From JBKHYJ01 sp046565505 (GTDB taxonomy: Bacteria > Acidobacteriota > Blastocatellia > UBA7656), in NCBI GenBank assembly GCA_046565505.1, contig JBKHYJ010000096.1:33077-97076 (forward strand): a stretch of 64,000 nucleotides of DNA, given 5' to 3'. The notes under the pieces are model-generated. The model did not search any database. It was not told where the DNA came from and saw nothing but the letters and a program-made list of their open reading frames with translations. The translations under genes were made by a program, and so were the position numbers. Positions 44,941 to 55,700 of this stretch are shown piece by piece. The number at the start of each line of letters is the position of its first letter. Position 1 is the stretch's first letter.

Positions 44941-46638
44941 ATGCTTTTTAGGAGAATAGCTATCGAAGACCCTGTGTATATGGGAAACATATCACAATGT
45001 GCGGATGACCCTATCGCGGTGTTGCTCGTGAATGCGACGTTACCTGAGCTTGCCGTGAAGCATATGTCCGCGTCTTTCGACGGCCTTACTGTGTTTAAAG
45101 CTGAAAGCGCCTCTGACGCGATGGACCTGATCAGGCGCACAGGTCCCGACGTAATCATCAGCAACGTAAGGTTGCCGGGGGCCGACGGGATAGAGTTTTG
45201 CAGAAGAATCAAGTCGAACGCGGTCACTTCTGACATCCCCATAATACTGGTGTCTGAGTCGGCGCCCGACGCCGACGAAGCTGCCATGAGAGCCGGCCTT
45301 GACGCCGGCGCGCACGACTACCTTCAAGCAGACATGCCCGCCGCCCTGTTGCTCAAAAGAGTCGAGTGTCTGATTACAGCGCGCAAAGAGAGGCAGGCAC
45401 ACAAGAGGACTGAGGAGACGCTGCGGCAGGTCGAGGAGCAATTGAGGCACGCGCAGAAGATGGAGTCTATCGGCACGCTGGCCGGCGGCATCGCCCATGA
45501 TTTTAATAATTTGTTAACCGCCATCATCGGGTACAGCGAACTTGTCCTCGGCCGGCTCGATAAAACTAATCCGATCCGCACCAAGGTCGAGGAGATACAT
45601 AACGCCGGCGAGCGGGCGGTCTCGCTCACGCGACAGCTGTTGGCGTTCAGCCGCAAGCAGACGCTCGAAGCAAAGGTAATAGATCTTAACGGCATCGTCA
45701 TGGGTATGAGCAAATTGCTCCACCGGCTGATAGGCGAAGACATCGAGCAGGTCATGGAACTCAGCCCTGAATTGGGCCAGGTGAAAGCTGATTCAGGTCA
45801 GGTCGAGCAGGTGCTGATGAACCTCGCCGTCAACGCCCGTGACGCCATGCCGGAGGGCGGCAAGCTTCTCATCCAGACCGGCAATGTCGACGTGGACATC
45901 AATTACGCGCGGCAGCACTTATCTGTCGAACCCGGGCCATACGTGATGCTGGCGGTGAGCGATAATGGGATCGGCATGGATGAAGAGACCTGTCGCCATA
46001 TCTTCGAGCCGTTTTTCACGACCAAGGAAAAAGGGAAGGGGACGGGGTTGGGGCTTTGCACGGTTTATGGGATAGTCAAGCAAAACGGCGGAGATATATG
46101 CGTGGACAGCCAGCCCGGGCGAGGCACGACGATAAAGATTTATCTGCCGCGAGTTGAAGTCGCCCCCGAGGTGGTCCAGGCGCATTGCGCCCCCATGACC
46201 GCGGCAGGCGGGACCGAAACCGTGCTCGTCGTGGAAGACGAAGACACGGTCAGAAAACTGGCGCGGGTCATCCTCCACCTCAACGGTTACACCGTGCTGG
46301 AAGCGCGTAACGCCGACGAGGCGCTTGTCATATGTGAGCAGCACTCGGGCCCGATTCACCTCATGGTGACGGACATAGTAATGCCTGGAATGAGCGGCCG
46401 CGCCCTGTTTTATTGCATAGCGCCGCTGCGGCCCGAGATGAGGGTGCTTTATATTTCGGGGTATATCGAGCAGGCAATATTTCACTCGGGCGTGTTCGAT
46501 CAGTCGGCCCCTTTCCTTCAGAAGCCTTTCAAGCCTAACGCTTTGACGCGCAAGGTTCGAGAGGTGCTCGATGAGAATAAAAAGGCCGAAAGCGCCGCGC
46601 AGGCGAAGCCCTACCCGACGGCGGATATTGCCATGTGA
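44941..46638 (+). CDS. Hybrid histidine kinase: degenerate receiver, HisKA/HATPase, C-terminal receiver
   Basis: 565 residues if read from ATG 44941; ATG 44980 is another possible start and neither has a good Shine-Dalgarno site. The N-terminal receiver-like domain has Asn where the phosphorylated Asp belongs (ISNVRLPGADG, about residue 74), so it cannot be phosphorylated in the usual way. A coiled coil leads into HisKA with the phospho-His in GGIAHDFNNLL (about 185), HATPase_c with N, G1 and G2 boxes (NAVNARDA-like NLAVNARDAMPEGG; DNGIGM; GKGTGLGL), and a C-terminal receiver with intact Asp in VTDIVMPGMSG and KPFKPN. Soluble, no membrane segment. It may serve the NtrC-type or HD-GYP regulators upstream. 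Confidence 0.92.
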   Translation: MLFRRIAIEDPVYMGNISQCADDPIAVLLVNATLPELAVKHMSASFDGLTVFKAESASDAMDLIRRTGPDVIISNVRLPGADGIEFCRRIKSNAVTSDIPIILVSESAPDADEAAMRAGLDAGAHDYLQADMPAALLLKRVECLITARKERQAHKRTEETLRQVEEQLRHAQKMESIGTLAGGIAHDFNNLLTAIIGYSELVLGRLDKTNPIRTKVEEIHNAGERAVSLTRQLLAFSRKQTLEAKVIDLNGIVMGMSKLLHRLIGEDIEQVMELSPELGQVKADSGQVEQVLMNLAVNARDAMPEGGKLLIQTGNVDVDINYARQHLSVEPGPYVMLAVSDNGIGMDEETCRHIFEPFFTTKEKGKGTGLGLCTVYGIVKQNGGDICVDSQPGRGTTIKIYLPRVEVAPEVVQAHCAPMTAAGGTETVLVVEDEDTVRKLARVILHLNGYTVLEARNADEALVICEQHSGPIHLMVTDIVMPGMSGRALFYCIAPLRPEMRVLYISGYIEQAIFHSGVFDQSAPFLQKPFKPNALTRKVREVLDENKKAESAAQAKPYPTADIAM

Positions 46639-46656
46639 GGGCGAAGAATAACTCTC

Positions 46657-46684
46657 GCGCCCTTCGAGGGCGCATCTCGTTTTA
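46657..46684 (+). terminator. Stem-loop with T-run after the hybrid kinase gene
   Basis: GCGCCCT (46657-46663) pairs perfectly with AGGGCGC (46667-46673) around a three-base loop, followed by a short T-run (GTTTT, 46679-46683). Good intrinsic terminator candidate, though only 14 bp before the next ATG. Confidence 0.6.
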
Positions 46685-46697
46685 GAGGGGACACGAC

Positions 46698-48059
46698 ATG
46701 TTCTTGATAAATGTTTATAAACGCCTGGTGATCACGCTCGCTACGCTTTTGCCGCTGCTGGGGGTAGGTGTTTTTAGCTTAGTATCCGACCCGGCGGAAA
46801 AATTCCACTACCATGCGTTTCATGAAATAGCTATATCGGTAGCCATAATCCTGTCAATATTCGTGTCCTACGTCGCTTACCGGAGCTACGAAAAGAACCT
46901 GAACCCATTTTTCTATTTCATAGCCTTGGCTTACTTAGGCTTTGCGATAGTCTATGCTCCTCACGGCGCGTTCACGCGGATAGCAGACCACAGCTTGCCC
47001 TTATTCTTGATCTTTGGCCCTGCTTCCAGGCTGACCATGTCCGCGTATTTGCTGATCGGCCTGCTGAAGTTCAACCCTGTTCTGAACATAGTCGATAAGG
47101 AAAACTCGCACCGCCGCTTGCGGCAGCACGTCCTGTATTTAGTAGGCGTGCTTGTTTTCTTGTTCATTCTCGCTTCGACGGTGAAGCTGAGCGTCATTCA
47201 CATAAAAAGCATCGAGGCGGCATCGCTCGCTCTCTCCTGCGCGGCCGTAGTGCGCATGATGTTCCTGCCCGTCCGGTCGCTCTTGATGCGCTTTCACCTC
47301 GTGGCCCAACTTCTGTTCGCCCAAGCTTCGATTGCCTTCCTGCTGAGCCTGCCCTGGAATAGTTTGTGGTGGTTCGCGCATGCCATTTCGGCGGCGGGGT
47401 TCATCACGCTCGGCTATGCGATCGTGCATTGCTACGAAATGACCAGGTCGTTCGACGCCGTGTATGACGAGATGGTACTACACAGCATTCTCGACAATAT
47501 CATCGAGAACTCACCCGTGGGCATACTGCTGGTTGACAGCTCCTTCGCGCGGATACGTTCAAATAAAGCCATACGGATGATGCTCGGCGCGCAAGACGGG
47601 GTTTTGGATACGAAGGACCTGCTCTCCCGGCTGGAGGTCGACTCAGAGGACCTCCAGAGCTCGCTGGGGAGTTTGCCGGTGTTGGTCAAAACATTCGCGC
47701 TCGAGGTCGCGGACATGCCGAGATTTTACGAGGCGCGAATCTCGATGGTCAGGCCTTATGAGGCCAGCGACGCATTTCTTTTCATACTGATCGATAGGAC
47801 GGAATCACACCTCGCCGAAGAAGAGCGTGGGAGGTTCATCTGCGAATTGCAAGACGCGCTCGCCAAGGTGAAGACGTTGAGCGGACTGCTGCCGATTTGC
47901 AGCTCATGTAAGAACGTCCGTGATGACAAGGGTTACTGGAACCAGATCGAGGTTTATATAAGGGACCATTCCGAAGCGGAGTTCAGTCATGGCCTCTGCC
48001 CATCATGCGCTAGAAGACTTTACCCAGAATTCGCCGCCCAGCTCGGCGTGGAAGCGTAA
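46698..48059 (+). CDS. Membrane sensor protein with PAS domain and zinc-ribbon-like tail, no kinase domain
   Basis: 453 residues. About seven hydrophobic segments occupy residues 10-240 (7TM/MASE-like input module), then a PAS-like region (about 265-385: NSPVGILLVDSSFARIRSNKA) and a C-terminal block LPICSSCKNVRDDKGYWNQ ... CPSCARRLYPEF with two C-x2-C pairs. This tail is known as a common appendage of PAS-containing sensors and receivers. No HisKA, GGDEF, EAL or HD domain is present, so output must go through partners. AGAGG lies upstream of the ATG. It follows the hybrid kinase in the same direction and may signal to it. Confidence 0.8.
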   Translation: MFLINVYKRLVITLATLLPLLGVGVFSLVSDPAEKFHYHAFHEIAISVAIILSIFVSYVAYRSYEKNLNPFFYFIALAYLGFAIVYAPHGAFTRIADHSLPLFLIFGPASRLTMSAYLLIGLLKFNPVLNIVDKENSHRRLRQHVLYLVGVLVFLFILASTVKLSVIHIKSIEAASLALSCAAVVRMMFLPVRSLLMRFHLVAQLLFAQASIAFLLSLPWNSLWWFAHAISAAGFITLGYAIVHCYEMTRSFDAVYDEMVLHSILDNIIENSPVGILLVDSSFARIRSNKAIRMMLGAQDGVLDTKDLLSRLEVDSEDLQSSLGSLPVLVKTFALEVADMPRFYEARISMVRPYEASDAFLFILIDRTESHLAEEERGRFICELQDALAKVKTLSGLLPICSSCKNVRDDKGYWNQIEVYIRDHSEAEFSHGLCPSCARRLYPEFAAQLGVEA

Positions 48060-48191
48060 GTGAGGCGGGCCTGGTATCGCGAAGCGTCAGCCCACCGGCG
48101 TCGCCGTCACGCGCGCCGGGCTAGCCCTCACTCGAATCTCTACCGCCGCTTGCCGAGGTCCCGTACGTACGCAGCTTTATTTCCTCCAGCC

Positions 48192-48209
48192 GGCCCGCGC
48201 TCGCGGGCC
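48192..48209 (+). terminator. GC-rich hairpin after the membrane sensor gene
   Basis: Perfect inverted repeat GGCCCGCG-CT-CGCGGGCC, 135 bp after the stop codon and before the metzincin gene. No T-tract, so factor-independent termination is uncertain. Confidence 0.5.
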
Positions 48210-48355
48210 CCATCGCCCCCGAGCGTCGAGTCGCCCAGTGAAATTTAAGAACCAATCGAGCGTGACATCTCTGCCAACTTAGTCTGACGCCGGCCGGCGG
48301 GCGCCATTTGCCCCCACCTTATCACTTCACCTGCTTTCATTATCAAGGAGGAGCC

Positions 48356-49276
48356 ATGTCCCAGGTAAAGAGGATATTCGTGTGTCTGTTTCTATGGTTG
48401 TTTCTGCTCGTCAATTATACGGATAGGATCACCGCTCTCACCAAAGCGGATTCCGGCATCAGCCATAAAACCATATGCAGCAAGTTAACTGCCGCCTACA
48501 AGCAGTACTTCGGGTTGAGCGTCCCATGCCCGGCTTACGTCAGGGGGCAATCTCGGGCTATGGGCGGGGCCTACTGGACGAGTGTGGCTTATATAGGCAC
48601 GGTCCGATACCGCCTTCATCTCCTTGCCGACGGCACGATCCAACCGGCTGTCAGCGAGGCTAAGAGACCTGAAGGAAATTTCCGCGTGGCCGTCGTGGCT
48701 ATCGACTATGGCAACACCAACATAGCCGGGCTGCTAACTAATCTCTGGGTAGACGTGCAGGAACGGATCAACGTCAACTACGCAAACTACGCCCAGGGTT
48801 TTCGGCCGGCCGTCCAGTTCACAAATACTAATTTTCTCGCGCGGGCTTCAGAGATCAACAACCCGAGGGACAAGGAAGAAATAAAGGGCTTTGTTGAAAG
48901 CAGAGGTTATCCGAGAGACTCGTTCGATATCTTTGTTTCATTGGATCTGGACGCGCAAAGGCCGGCGGGCGGCTTTACCAGCTTCGGCGGCGATTTCGTC
49001 TACATGGGGTATTTCTATGGCGCGAGCAGCTTTGCCGATTTGACCGAGCCGGGCGATTGCAAGGAGCCGCAGCTATTCTGGATAGCGAAGGCCATTTATG
49101 ACCATGAGTGCGGACACGTGTTCGGCTGGGAGCATGAGTGGGCGGCGTCTCAAATGGATAATGCGCCGGACGGCTGTATTACGGCGCCCGAGTTGTATGG
49201 CTGGGTCGACACTGATGGCGATGACATCCCGGAGATACATGACCCCACGCCTTACGGGATGACATACTCCCATTGA
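48356..49276 (+). CDS. Secreted metzincin-type zinc protease
   Basis: 306 residues from ATG 48356, preceded by AAGGAGGAG; a longer in-frame start lacks a ribosome site. Signal peptide (IFVCLFLWLFLLVNYTDRITA). The zinc motif is complete: H250-E251-C-G-H254-x5-H260 (HECGHVFGWEH), the extended HExxHxxGxxH form that defines metzincins, with a possible Met-turn in PYGMTYS at the C-terminus. An acidic DTDGDDIPEIHD loop looks like a calcium site. The N-terminal part is a prodomain-like region with Cys52-type candidates. Family below metzincin not recognised. Substrate unknown; acts outside the cell. Confidence 0.82.
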   Translation: MSQVKRIFVCLFLWLFLLVNYTDRITALTKADSGISHKTICSKLTAAYKQYFGLSVPCPAYVRGQSRAMGGAYWTSVAYIGTVRYRLHLLADGTIQPAVSEAKRPEGNFRVAVVAIDYGNTNIAGLLTNLWVDVQERINVNYANYAQGFRPAVQFTNTNFLARASEINNPRDKEEIKGFVESRGYPRDSFDIFVSLDLDAQRPAGGFTSFGGDFVYMGYFYGASSFADLTEPGDCKEPQLFWIAKAIYDHECGHVFGWEHEWAASQMDNAPDGCITAPELYGWVDTDGDDIPEIHDPTPYGMTYSH

Positions 49277-49312
49277 CTGCAACGCGAGCGCCCTCAGTAG
49301 CGTATGGTCGCA

Positions 49313-52099
49313 TCAGCCTGTGTTGCGCAAGCCCGCCGCGATGCCATTGATCGTCGCGGCGAGGGCGTAATTGAGCTCCTCGCTCTCTTCGCCGGCGCGC
49401 TTGCGGCGGAGTAGGTCAACTTGAATTAGGCTCATCGGATCGACGTAGGGGTTGCGCAAACGGATCGAGCGGGCGAGGACAGGGCTGGTTTCAAGCAGCC
49501 GCTGCTGCCCGCTCACGCGCAGTAGCTCGCGGCGCGTCCGTTCGAACTCTTCGACAATCATGCCGAACACCCGCTCGCGCAGGCCGTCGTCGTCGACCAG
49601 CTCCGCGTACACGCCCGCGATTGTGAGGTCAGCCTTGGCCATCCCTAATTCGACGTTGCGAATCAGGTCTTCGAAAAGCGGGAAGTCGCGCAACATCTCT
49701 CGGAGCAGTCGCTCGCCATCGGCGCGCGCGCCTCGGAAGCGTTCGAGCGCGTAGCCGACCCCGAACCACGCCGGCAGGACGTGCCGGCTCTGCATCCACC
49801 CGAAGACCCACGGGATGGCCCGCAAATCCTGCAACCCTCGCTGCCCGCTCCGCCGCGCAGGGCGCGAGCCGATCTTCACCTGATCGAATTCAAGCACGGG
49901 CGTCGCCTGCTCGAAGTACCGCAGAGTGTCAGGGTTATCGACCACCTTCTCCCTGTAGAATCCGAAGGCCTCTTCGGACATTTGCCCCATCGCCGCTTCC
50001 CACTCGCCTTCATCTCTTTTCGGCTGGCCGGGCCGCACGAGAGCTTCAAAAGAGGCGGCGATCATCAATTCGAGGTTGCGCTCGGCCAGGATCGCGTCGG
50101 AGTATTTCCAGTTCAACACCTCGCCCTGCTCGGTGATCCTTATCTCGCCTGAGAACGCCCCTGCGGGCTGCGCGACTATCGCGCGATGTGTAGGCCCGCC
50201 GCCCCGGCCGACCGTGCCGCCCCGGCCATGAAATATCCGCAGCTTCACCCCGCACGCCTCTGCCACTCTGTGCAGCTCGCGGTGCGCCTTGTAAATCTCC
50301 CACGTGCTGGTCATCATCCCGCCGTCTTTGTTTGAATCCGAATAACCGAGCATTACTTCCTGCGCGCGCCCCCAGGAATCGAGCAGCCGCGCGTAATCCG
50401 GCGAGGTCCAGAGTCTCCGGCAAATCTCCGGGCAGTTTCGCAGGTCTTCTATGGATTCGAACAGCGGCACGGGCATCAGCCCAGCGCTTTTGTCCGCGGC
50501 CGATTCTTCCACCCGAATGCCACAGGCCTCCGACAGCCAGGCCGTCTGCAAAATGTCTTCAACCGATCGCGCGCCGCTGATGACGTAATGGCGGATCGCG
50601 CCCGGCGGGAATCGGCGCTTCAGTCCGGCGACGCTGCGCAGCGTTTCCAGCAGCGCGGCGGTTTGCTCCGAAGGCGGCGGGGGCAGTGCCGGGCCGGAGT
50701 CTTTGTTGAGCGAGGCCGCCGTCGCAAGCTCGCCGACCGCCTTGCGGTGCACGCGGGCGTGCTGTCGAATGTCGAGCGTGTGCAGGTGAAACCCGAACGT
50801 CTCAACTTGACGGAGCAAAGGGTCGAGCAGCGCGCGCGCGAGGCGCTCACCACGATTCTGGGCGAGGCTGTGGCGCATTAACCTGATGTCTGTGGCGAAT
50901 TCATCCGCGCCCTCGTAGGCGTCGGCGTGACGCGGCTCGTCGCGCGTCGCTTGCAAGCGGCGGTGCACGTAGAGCAGGAAGCGGCGGTAGACTTCCATCG
51001 CCGGCCGCCGCTCCACCTCGTCCCGCGATACGGATACGCGCGCCTGGTAAAGCTCCATCGCGCGCTGCAACTCTTCAGACACGCCGGTTTGAAACGTGGA
51101 CGGGCTGAGCAATCTGGACAACTCGTGCGCGGCGTTTATGTAGTGATCGAGGATCGTTTGCCGCGCCATCTCCAGTGCGTCTGACGTTAACTCCGGCGTG
51201 ACGAAAGGATTCCCGTCGCGGTCGCCGCCGATCCAAGAGCCGAACGTCACGACCGCCGGCAAATCACTCGCGGATATCTGGAGTCCGTAGATTTGCCGGA
51301 AGGCTTCGGCCATCTCGTCGTAGATTTTCGGGAGCGTCGCTATCAACACCGAAGGATAATAATCGAGGCCCATCCTTATTTCGTCACGCACGGTCGGTTT
51401 GCGGTGGCGCACTTCATCCGATTGCCACAGCGCGGTTACCTCCGCCGCGATGGACTGCTCGTGGTGCGCGACCTCAGCCTCCGAAATCGGGAGGCGGTCG
51501 AGGCTTTCTAGCTCATTAGCGATGCGTGCCCGCTTGAACAGCACAGTCCGCCTCCCGACCTCCGTTGGGTGCGCCGTGAAAACGGGAATGACCTTTATCC
51601 GCCCGAGCCACGCCAGAGCTTCTTCAGCCGTGATGCCGGCGTCGCGCGCGCGGAGTAGCGTGCCCCGGAGGGTGCCCGGCTCGGGCCTGCGGTCAGGCCG
51701 TAGCTCGTGCGTGCGGCGGCGGCGCTTGCGATGATTCGTCTCCGCGAGATTAGTCAATTCAAAGTAGGTCGCAAATGCCTTGGTCATCTGGTACGCCTGC
51801 GTGACCGTCAGGCGGCCAACGATTTCCCTCGCGCGGTTCATCAACTCGCACTCGCCGGGCGTCCCAGTGTCCCGGCCGGACTGCAAATCTCGGTTCTTGA
51901 TGGCTACCAGCCTGAGCTGCTCGACCGCGTCGAAAAGCTCGTGGCCCGCTTGCTCTTTGAGCACCTCGCCGAGCAGGCGGCCGAGCGAGCGTACGTCGCG
52001 GCGCAGCGGCAGTTCTTTCAACTGCGCGTCATCACTCGTCAATTCTTCCAACCGCTCCGCCTGAATCTCAGGTTTCCACAAAGGCTCTGTAGTCGCCAT
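49313..52099 (-). CDS. ppc: Phosphoenolpyruvate carboxylase
   Basis: 928 residues, full length for the bacterial enzyme, which adds bicarbonate to phosphoenolpyruvate to give oxaloacetate and refill the TCA cycle. Catalytic His in VFTAHPTEVGRRT, the GYSDSNKDGGMM loop, the glycine-rich HGRGGTVGRGGGPTHRA active-site loop, and the C-terminus LRNTG (the family usually ends QNTG). AGGAAGAG precedes the ATG. Stands alone on the minus strand, divergent from no recognised operon partner. Confidence 0.97.
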   Translation of the reverse strand: MATTEPLWKPEIQAERLEELTSDDAQLKELPLRRDVRSLGRLLGEVLKEQAGHELFDAVEQLRLVAIKNRDLQSGRDTGTPGECELMNRAREIVGRLTVTQAYQMTKAFATYFELTNLAETNHRKRRRRTHELRPDRRPEPGTLRGTLLRARDAGITAEEALAWLGRIKVIPVFTAHPTEVGRRTVLFKRARIANELESLDRLPISEAEVAHHEQSIAAEVTALWQSDEVRHRKPTVRDEIRMGLDYYPSVLIATLPKIYDEMAEAFRQIYGLQISASDLPAVVTFGSWIGGDRDGNPFVTPELTSDALEMARQTILDHYINAAHELSRLLSPSTFQTGVSEELQRAMELYQARVSVSRDEVERRPAMEVYRRFLLYVHRRLQATRDEPRHADAYEGADEFATDIRLMRHSLAQNRGERLARALLDPLLRQVETFGFHLHTLDIRQHARVHRKAVGELATAASLNKDSGPALPPPPSEQTAALLETLRSVAGLKRRFPPGAIRHYVISGARSVEDILQTAWLSEACGIRVEESAADKSAGLMPVPLFESIEDLRNCPEICRRLWTSPDYARLLDSWGRAQEVMLGYSDSNKDGGMMTSTWEIYKAHRELHRVAEACGVKLRIFHGRGGTVGRGGGPTHRAIVAQPAGAFSGEIRITEQGEVLNWKYSDAILAERNLELMIAASFEALVRPGQPKRDEGEWEAAMGQMSEEAFGFYREKVVDNPDTLRYFEQATPVLEFDQVKIGSRPARRSGQRGLQDLRAIPWVFGWMQSRHVLPAWFGVGYALERFRGARADGERLLREMLRDFPLFEDLIRNVELGMAKADLTIAGVYAELVDDDGLRERVFGMIVEEFERTRRELLRVSGQQRLLETSPVLARSIRLRNPYVDPMSLIQVDLLRRKRAGEESEELNYALAATINGIAAGLRNTG

Positions 52100-52349
52100 A
52101 GTCTCTTCCTTCGGCCCACCGATTTAATTCTATTCAAGATTGAGAATAAAGGCAGCGGCAATGGGCCGCTTGAATGTTTCGCGCGCGGGCCGGGCGCGAG
52201 AGCAGAGGGGCCAAACACTCTCGAATCACTAAGAATAGCCGCGCAATAGATCGCCAAAGGCCGCATCTTGTAAGTCTAAAATACCGGGGGCGACGAGCAC
52301 GACTTCCTATTGACTCCTCTGAATTCTGACATCACAATTCACCGTAGTT

Positions 52350-52621
52350 ATGAGCAACGACGATCCTACAAAACAACTCCGCGCCGATGACACTTTGAAT
52401 CAGTTAGTCCTACTGGTGCAAGGTTGACGCGCCTGCGCTCGTTGGAAGAAAAGGCTGATGCTCGTTTGCATGAGACTCGCCCGGTCTGGGAGAACGTGCT
52501 GTCAAAACTGGAAGGGATGGAGGCGCGCTTAGACCGCGTAGAAGGGACAGGGCTTACAACGCGCTCTGAATTGCGCGAGTTGCGGCGCGACCTTAAAGAG
52601 CATCTACCGGCCCTGAAGTAA
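52350..52621 (+). pseudogene. Small coiled-coil protein gene broken by a one-base frameshift
   Basis: ATG 52350 opens MSNDDPTKQLRADDTLNQLVLLVQG and stops at TGA 52425. In another frame from 52424 the sequence continues TRLRSLEEKADARLHETRP through a coiled coil to LRRDLKEHLPALK and TAA at 52619-52621. Joining the two with one extra base in the GGTTG stretch restores a single protein of about 90 residues with heptad character. Either a true frameshift or a sequencing error. Function unknown; a similar-type coiled-coil gene lies at 60186. Confidence 0.6.
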
Positions 52622-52703
52622 TAACCACCCTTAACGCCTTTATGCGGGGTGAGTGAAACCGCGCCCCCGGCCGCGAGCCCGCCATCACGTTGATAATCCC
52701 CGT

Positions 52704-55700
52704 TCAAAACGTCTGACCGAAGCGTATGTGAATCACGCCGCGCGGTTGCCGCAGAATGACGCCGGAGGCGCTTGTGAACATAGGCGGGTCGAGCAGGTAT
52801 CCGTAATCTATGCCCACGGGGCCGATGGGTGTGTTGAACCGCAGGCCCGCCCCGATGCTATGCGTCATTCCGCCGAAGCTGATGTCGCTCACCTTCCGAA
52901 ACACGTTCCCAAGGTCGTAGAACGGGACGAATCGCAGTTGCCTGGTGAGCGGGTAGCGCAGCTCGAAGTTAAAGACGACCAGCGCATCCCCCCCCAGCGG
53001 GACAAGCGTGGGCAGCTCGTCAGCGTTGCGCGGCTCCAGTATGCCTTGCGGCCCCGCCTGCTCGAATTTAAAACCGCGCAGAGTCGTCGCGCCGCCGGAA
53101 AAGAATCGCTGGCTGATCGGCAGCAGCCTGTCTACGTCTGTGATCTCGCCGCCAGGGCCCGTGCCCCTGACGCTGAACGGCGCGGCCAGCCCTATGCGCG
53201 CGGCGAATGCCAGCACGGTATTTCGCAGCAGCGGCGTCGTCTCCGGCAGCGTCCTGTAATGCTGATAGTTGGCGAATGACTTGTTGAAAGCCTCGTTGCC
53301 GCCGAACGGGCGCGCCGCCACGGAGTGCTCGAAGCTCGCGAGTTGCCCCCGCGTCGGGTTGAGCGCCGAATCCCGCGAGTCGCGCGTCAGCCCGGCGGAA
53401 AACAATCCTAGCCGGATAGCCGTTTCGTTGCGCGCTATCTCTTCGAGCGGGATATTCTGCACGTTGAACAGCTTCGTGTTCTCTATGCTGTAGCGAAGCC
53501 TGAGCGAAGTGATGTCGGAGAATTTGCGCTCGGCCTGGAGGAAGGCCACGAACCGATTAATGCCGAATCCTGGGCCGTTGTTCGGCGCCGTCCCTCCGCC
53601 TACCAGTCGCCGCTGCGTGAAGGTGCGCAGGTTGGAGTTGCGGTCGAAGAAGGCCGAGACCGTGGCGGCCCATTCGCTGCCGAATACACGCAGGTCCGTG
53701 TACTGCAACTGCGCCAGTTGCTCGCGGAGGCTTGCGCGCGTCCGCAACGATATGGAATTGGCCCGCCCGAACAGGTTCGTGTCAGTCAACTGTAGCAGGC
53801 CGCGCGGCCCCTCGTCGGTCGAGTACCCGAGGCCATAGACCATCAGCAGCGGCTTCGACTCTGTCACTTGAACAGTCACGCGGCGGGCGGTCGCGTCGTT
53901 GCCCGTGATAGGCTCGGGGCGGATATTCACTTCGCTGAAGGCGCCCGTGGCGAAGAGGTCGCGCTGCGTGCGGCGGATGGTCGCCGGCGTGAGCACGTCG
54001 CCGGGCTTGAAGGCCAGGAAGCGGCGTATAGAGGCTTCGCGAGTCTTGCTCTGCCCGGTGATTTCTATCTCCGACACCACGGCCCGCGTGCCTTCGGCGA
54101 TGTCGTATTCGAGCCTCACGCGGTCCGGGGCAACATCGATTATAGTGTATTGAGTCGTCGCATCCAGGAAGCCTTGATCCGCGTAAGTGCTCTTGATTTG
54201 CCGCGCGGCCTCGCGCGCCTGCGTGGGCGAGAACGGCTCGCCATCTTTGACCGCCACGTTCTGCCGCAGCTCCGTAGATGCGAGGACGGTGTTGCCCTTG
54301 AAGGCGACGTCTGAAATCGTCGACCGGGGTCCCTCTTCCACCTGAAAGACGATGACCATATCCTCGCTCTGCGGCCTGGTGTCTATGCGCGAGGTCACGC
54401 GGGCAGACCGGAACCCGAGGTCAGCCAGCCGCGCGCGAATCGTTTCGCGGTCGCGGCGGATGCGGTCGTTGCTCGTGATCCCGCGCGCGAGGCCCCCGAT
54501 CAAAGGCAGGTTCTTTACGAAAGGGACTCTGCCAAAAAAGCTCGCTTCCTTCGATTGCAGGTCGTCACTGACGTCACTCACGCTGACCTGATCGGTGCCT
54601 TCGATGCGAATGTCATCGAGGTCCAGGCGTTGCCCCGGCTGCACGTCATAAATCAGGTGTACTTCCGGCCCGCTGCAATCGGCGGGCTCGCACCTGGAGC
54701 GTACCGTCGCGAAAAAGTAGCCCTTCTCTTGAAGATAATTCGCGAGGTTGCGCTCCCCGAGTCGCGCGAGAGGGCGGCTGAAGCCTTCGGTCTCGACAGG
54801 TATCAGCTCGCGCAGCTTCCTGTCGCTGAGCTTGATCTCCCCTGGTTTATCGAGCGTGACTTCGGCGGGCGGAAGCGCGCGGCGCGCGCGGGGCGGCGGT
54901 GCTGGCGTGGCGCCACCCGCGCCTGGGACTGTGGACGCGGTCGGCCGGAAACCGAGAGAGAATCGTCTGCGGCCGCGCACCTCGATTGTGAACGCGCTGT
55001 CGGTCCGCCCGCCGTTGGCTATGGTGCCGCCCTGTGTGTAAGAGGCCAGCCCCGAGAATCGGTTCGATAAGGTGTACTCCACCAGCGCGCTCTGGTCCTG
55101 CTCGGAGCCGACGTTGGTCGAATAAGTGAAAGCCAGGTCGCGAGTGAGCTGCTTGCCGATCGTCAGGCGTGCCGCCGGGTTGGAGTTAGGCTCAAGCACG
55201 GGGTCGATCTGAAAGCGGTTCAGGCCGAGCAGCGATTGGGCCGGCTGCGAGATGAATTCTTCGGATAGAAGCGAGGCGGCCGTGCCGAACCCCGAGGCCA
55301 GTATGTCCTGGCTCCCGAGCGTGCTCGAATCGGTGCGGCCCGTCGCCACCAGCGAAAGGATTTCCGACCGAGGCAGATCAGGGTCCGAACGCAGCGTAAC
55401 TTCCATCGCGTCGATAGGCCCCGTCAACCCTACATACACGTGGTAGCCGCTAACGTCGCCCTCGGTCAAAACATTCACGAGAGGCGTCGCACCGCCTGCG
55501 GGGAAATCGAGGGTGCCCGTCGTAATGTCGTAACGCTGAGAGCGGAACTTGATCGTGCCGCCTTCGACCGCGACGCGGCCCGTTATGGCCGGGTCGTTGA
55601 GAGTCCCGCCGACGGTCAGCGCCGCGGTGCCCACGGTGTTGATCTGCTCATTTCGTATCAGCAGCGAGTTGGGCGCTTCGATGCGCAGGTCGAGGTTAAC

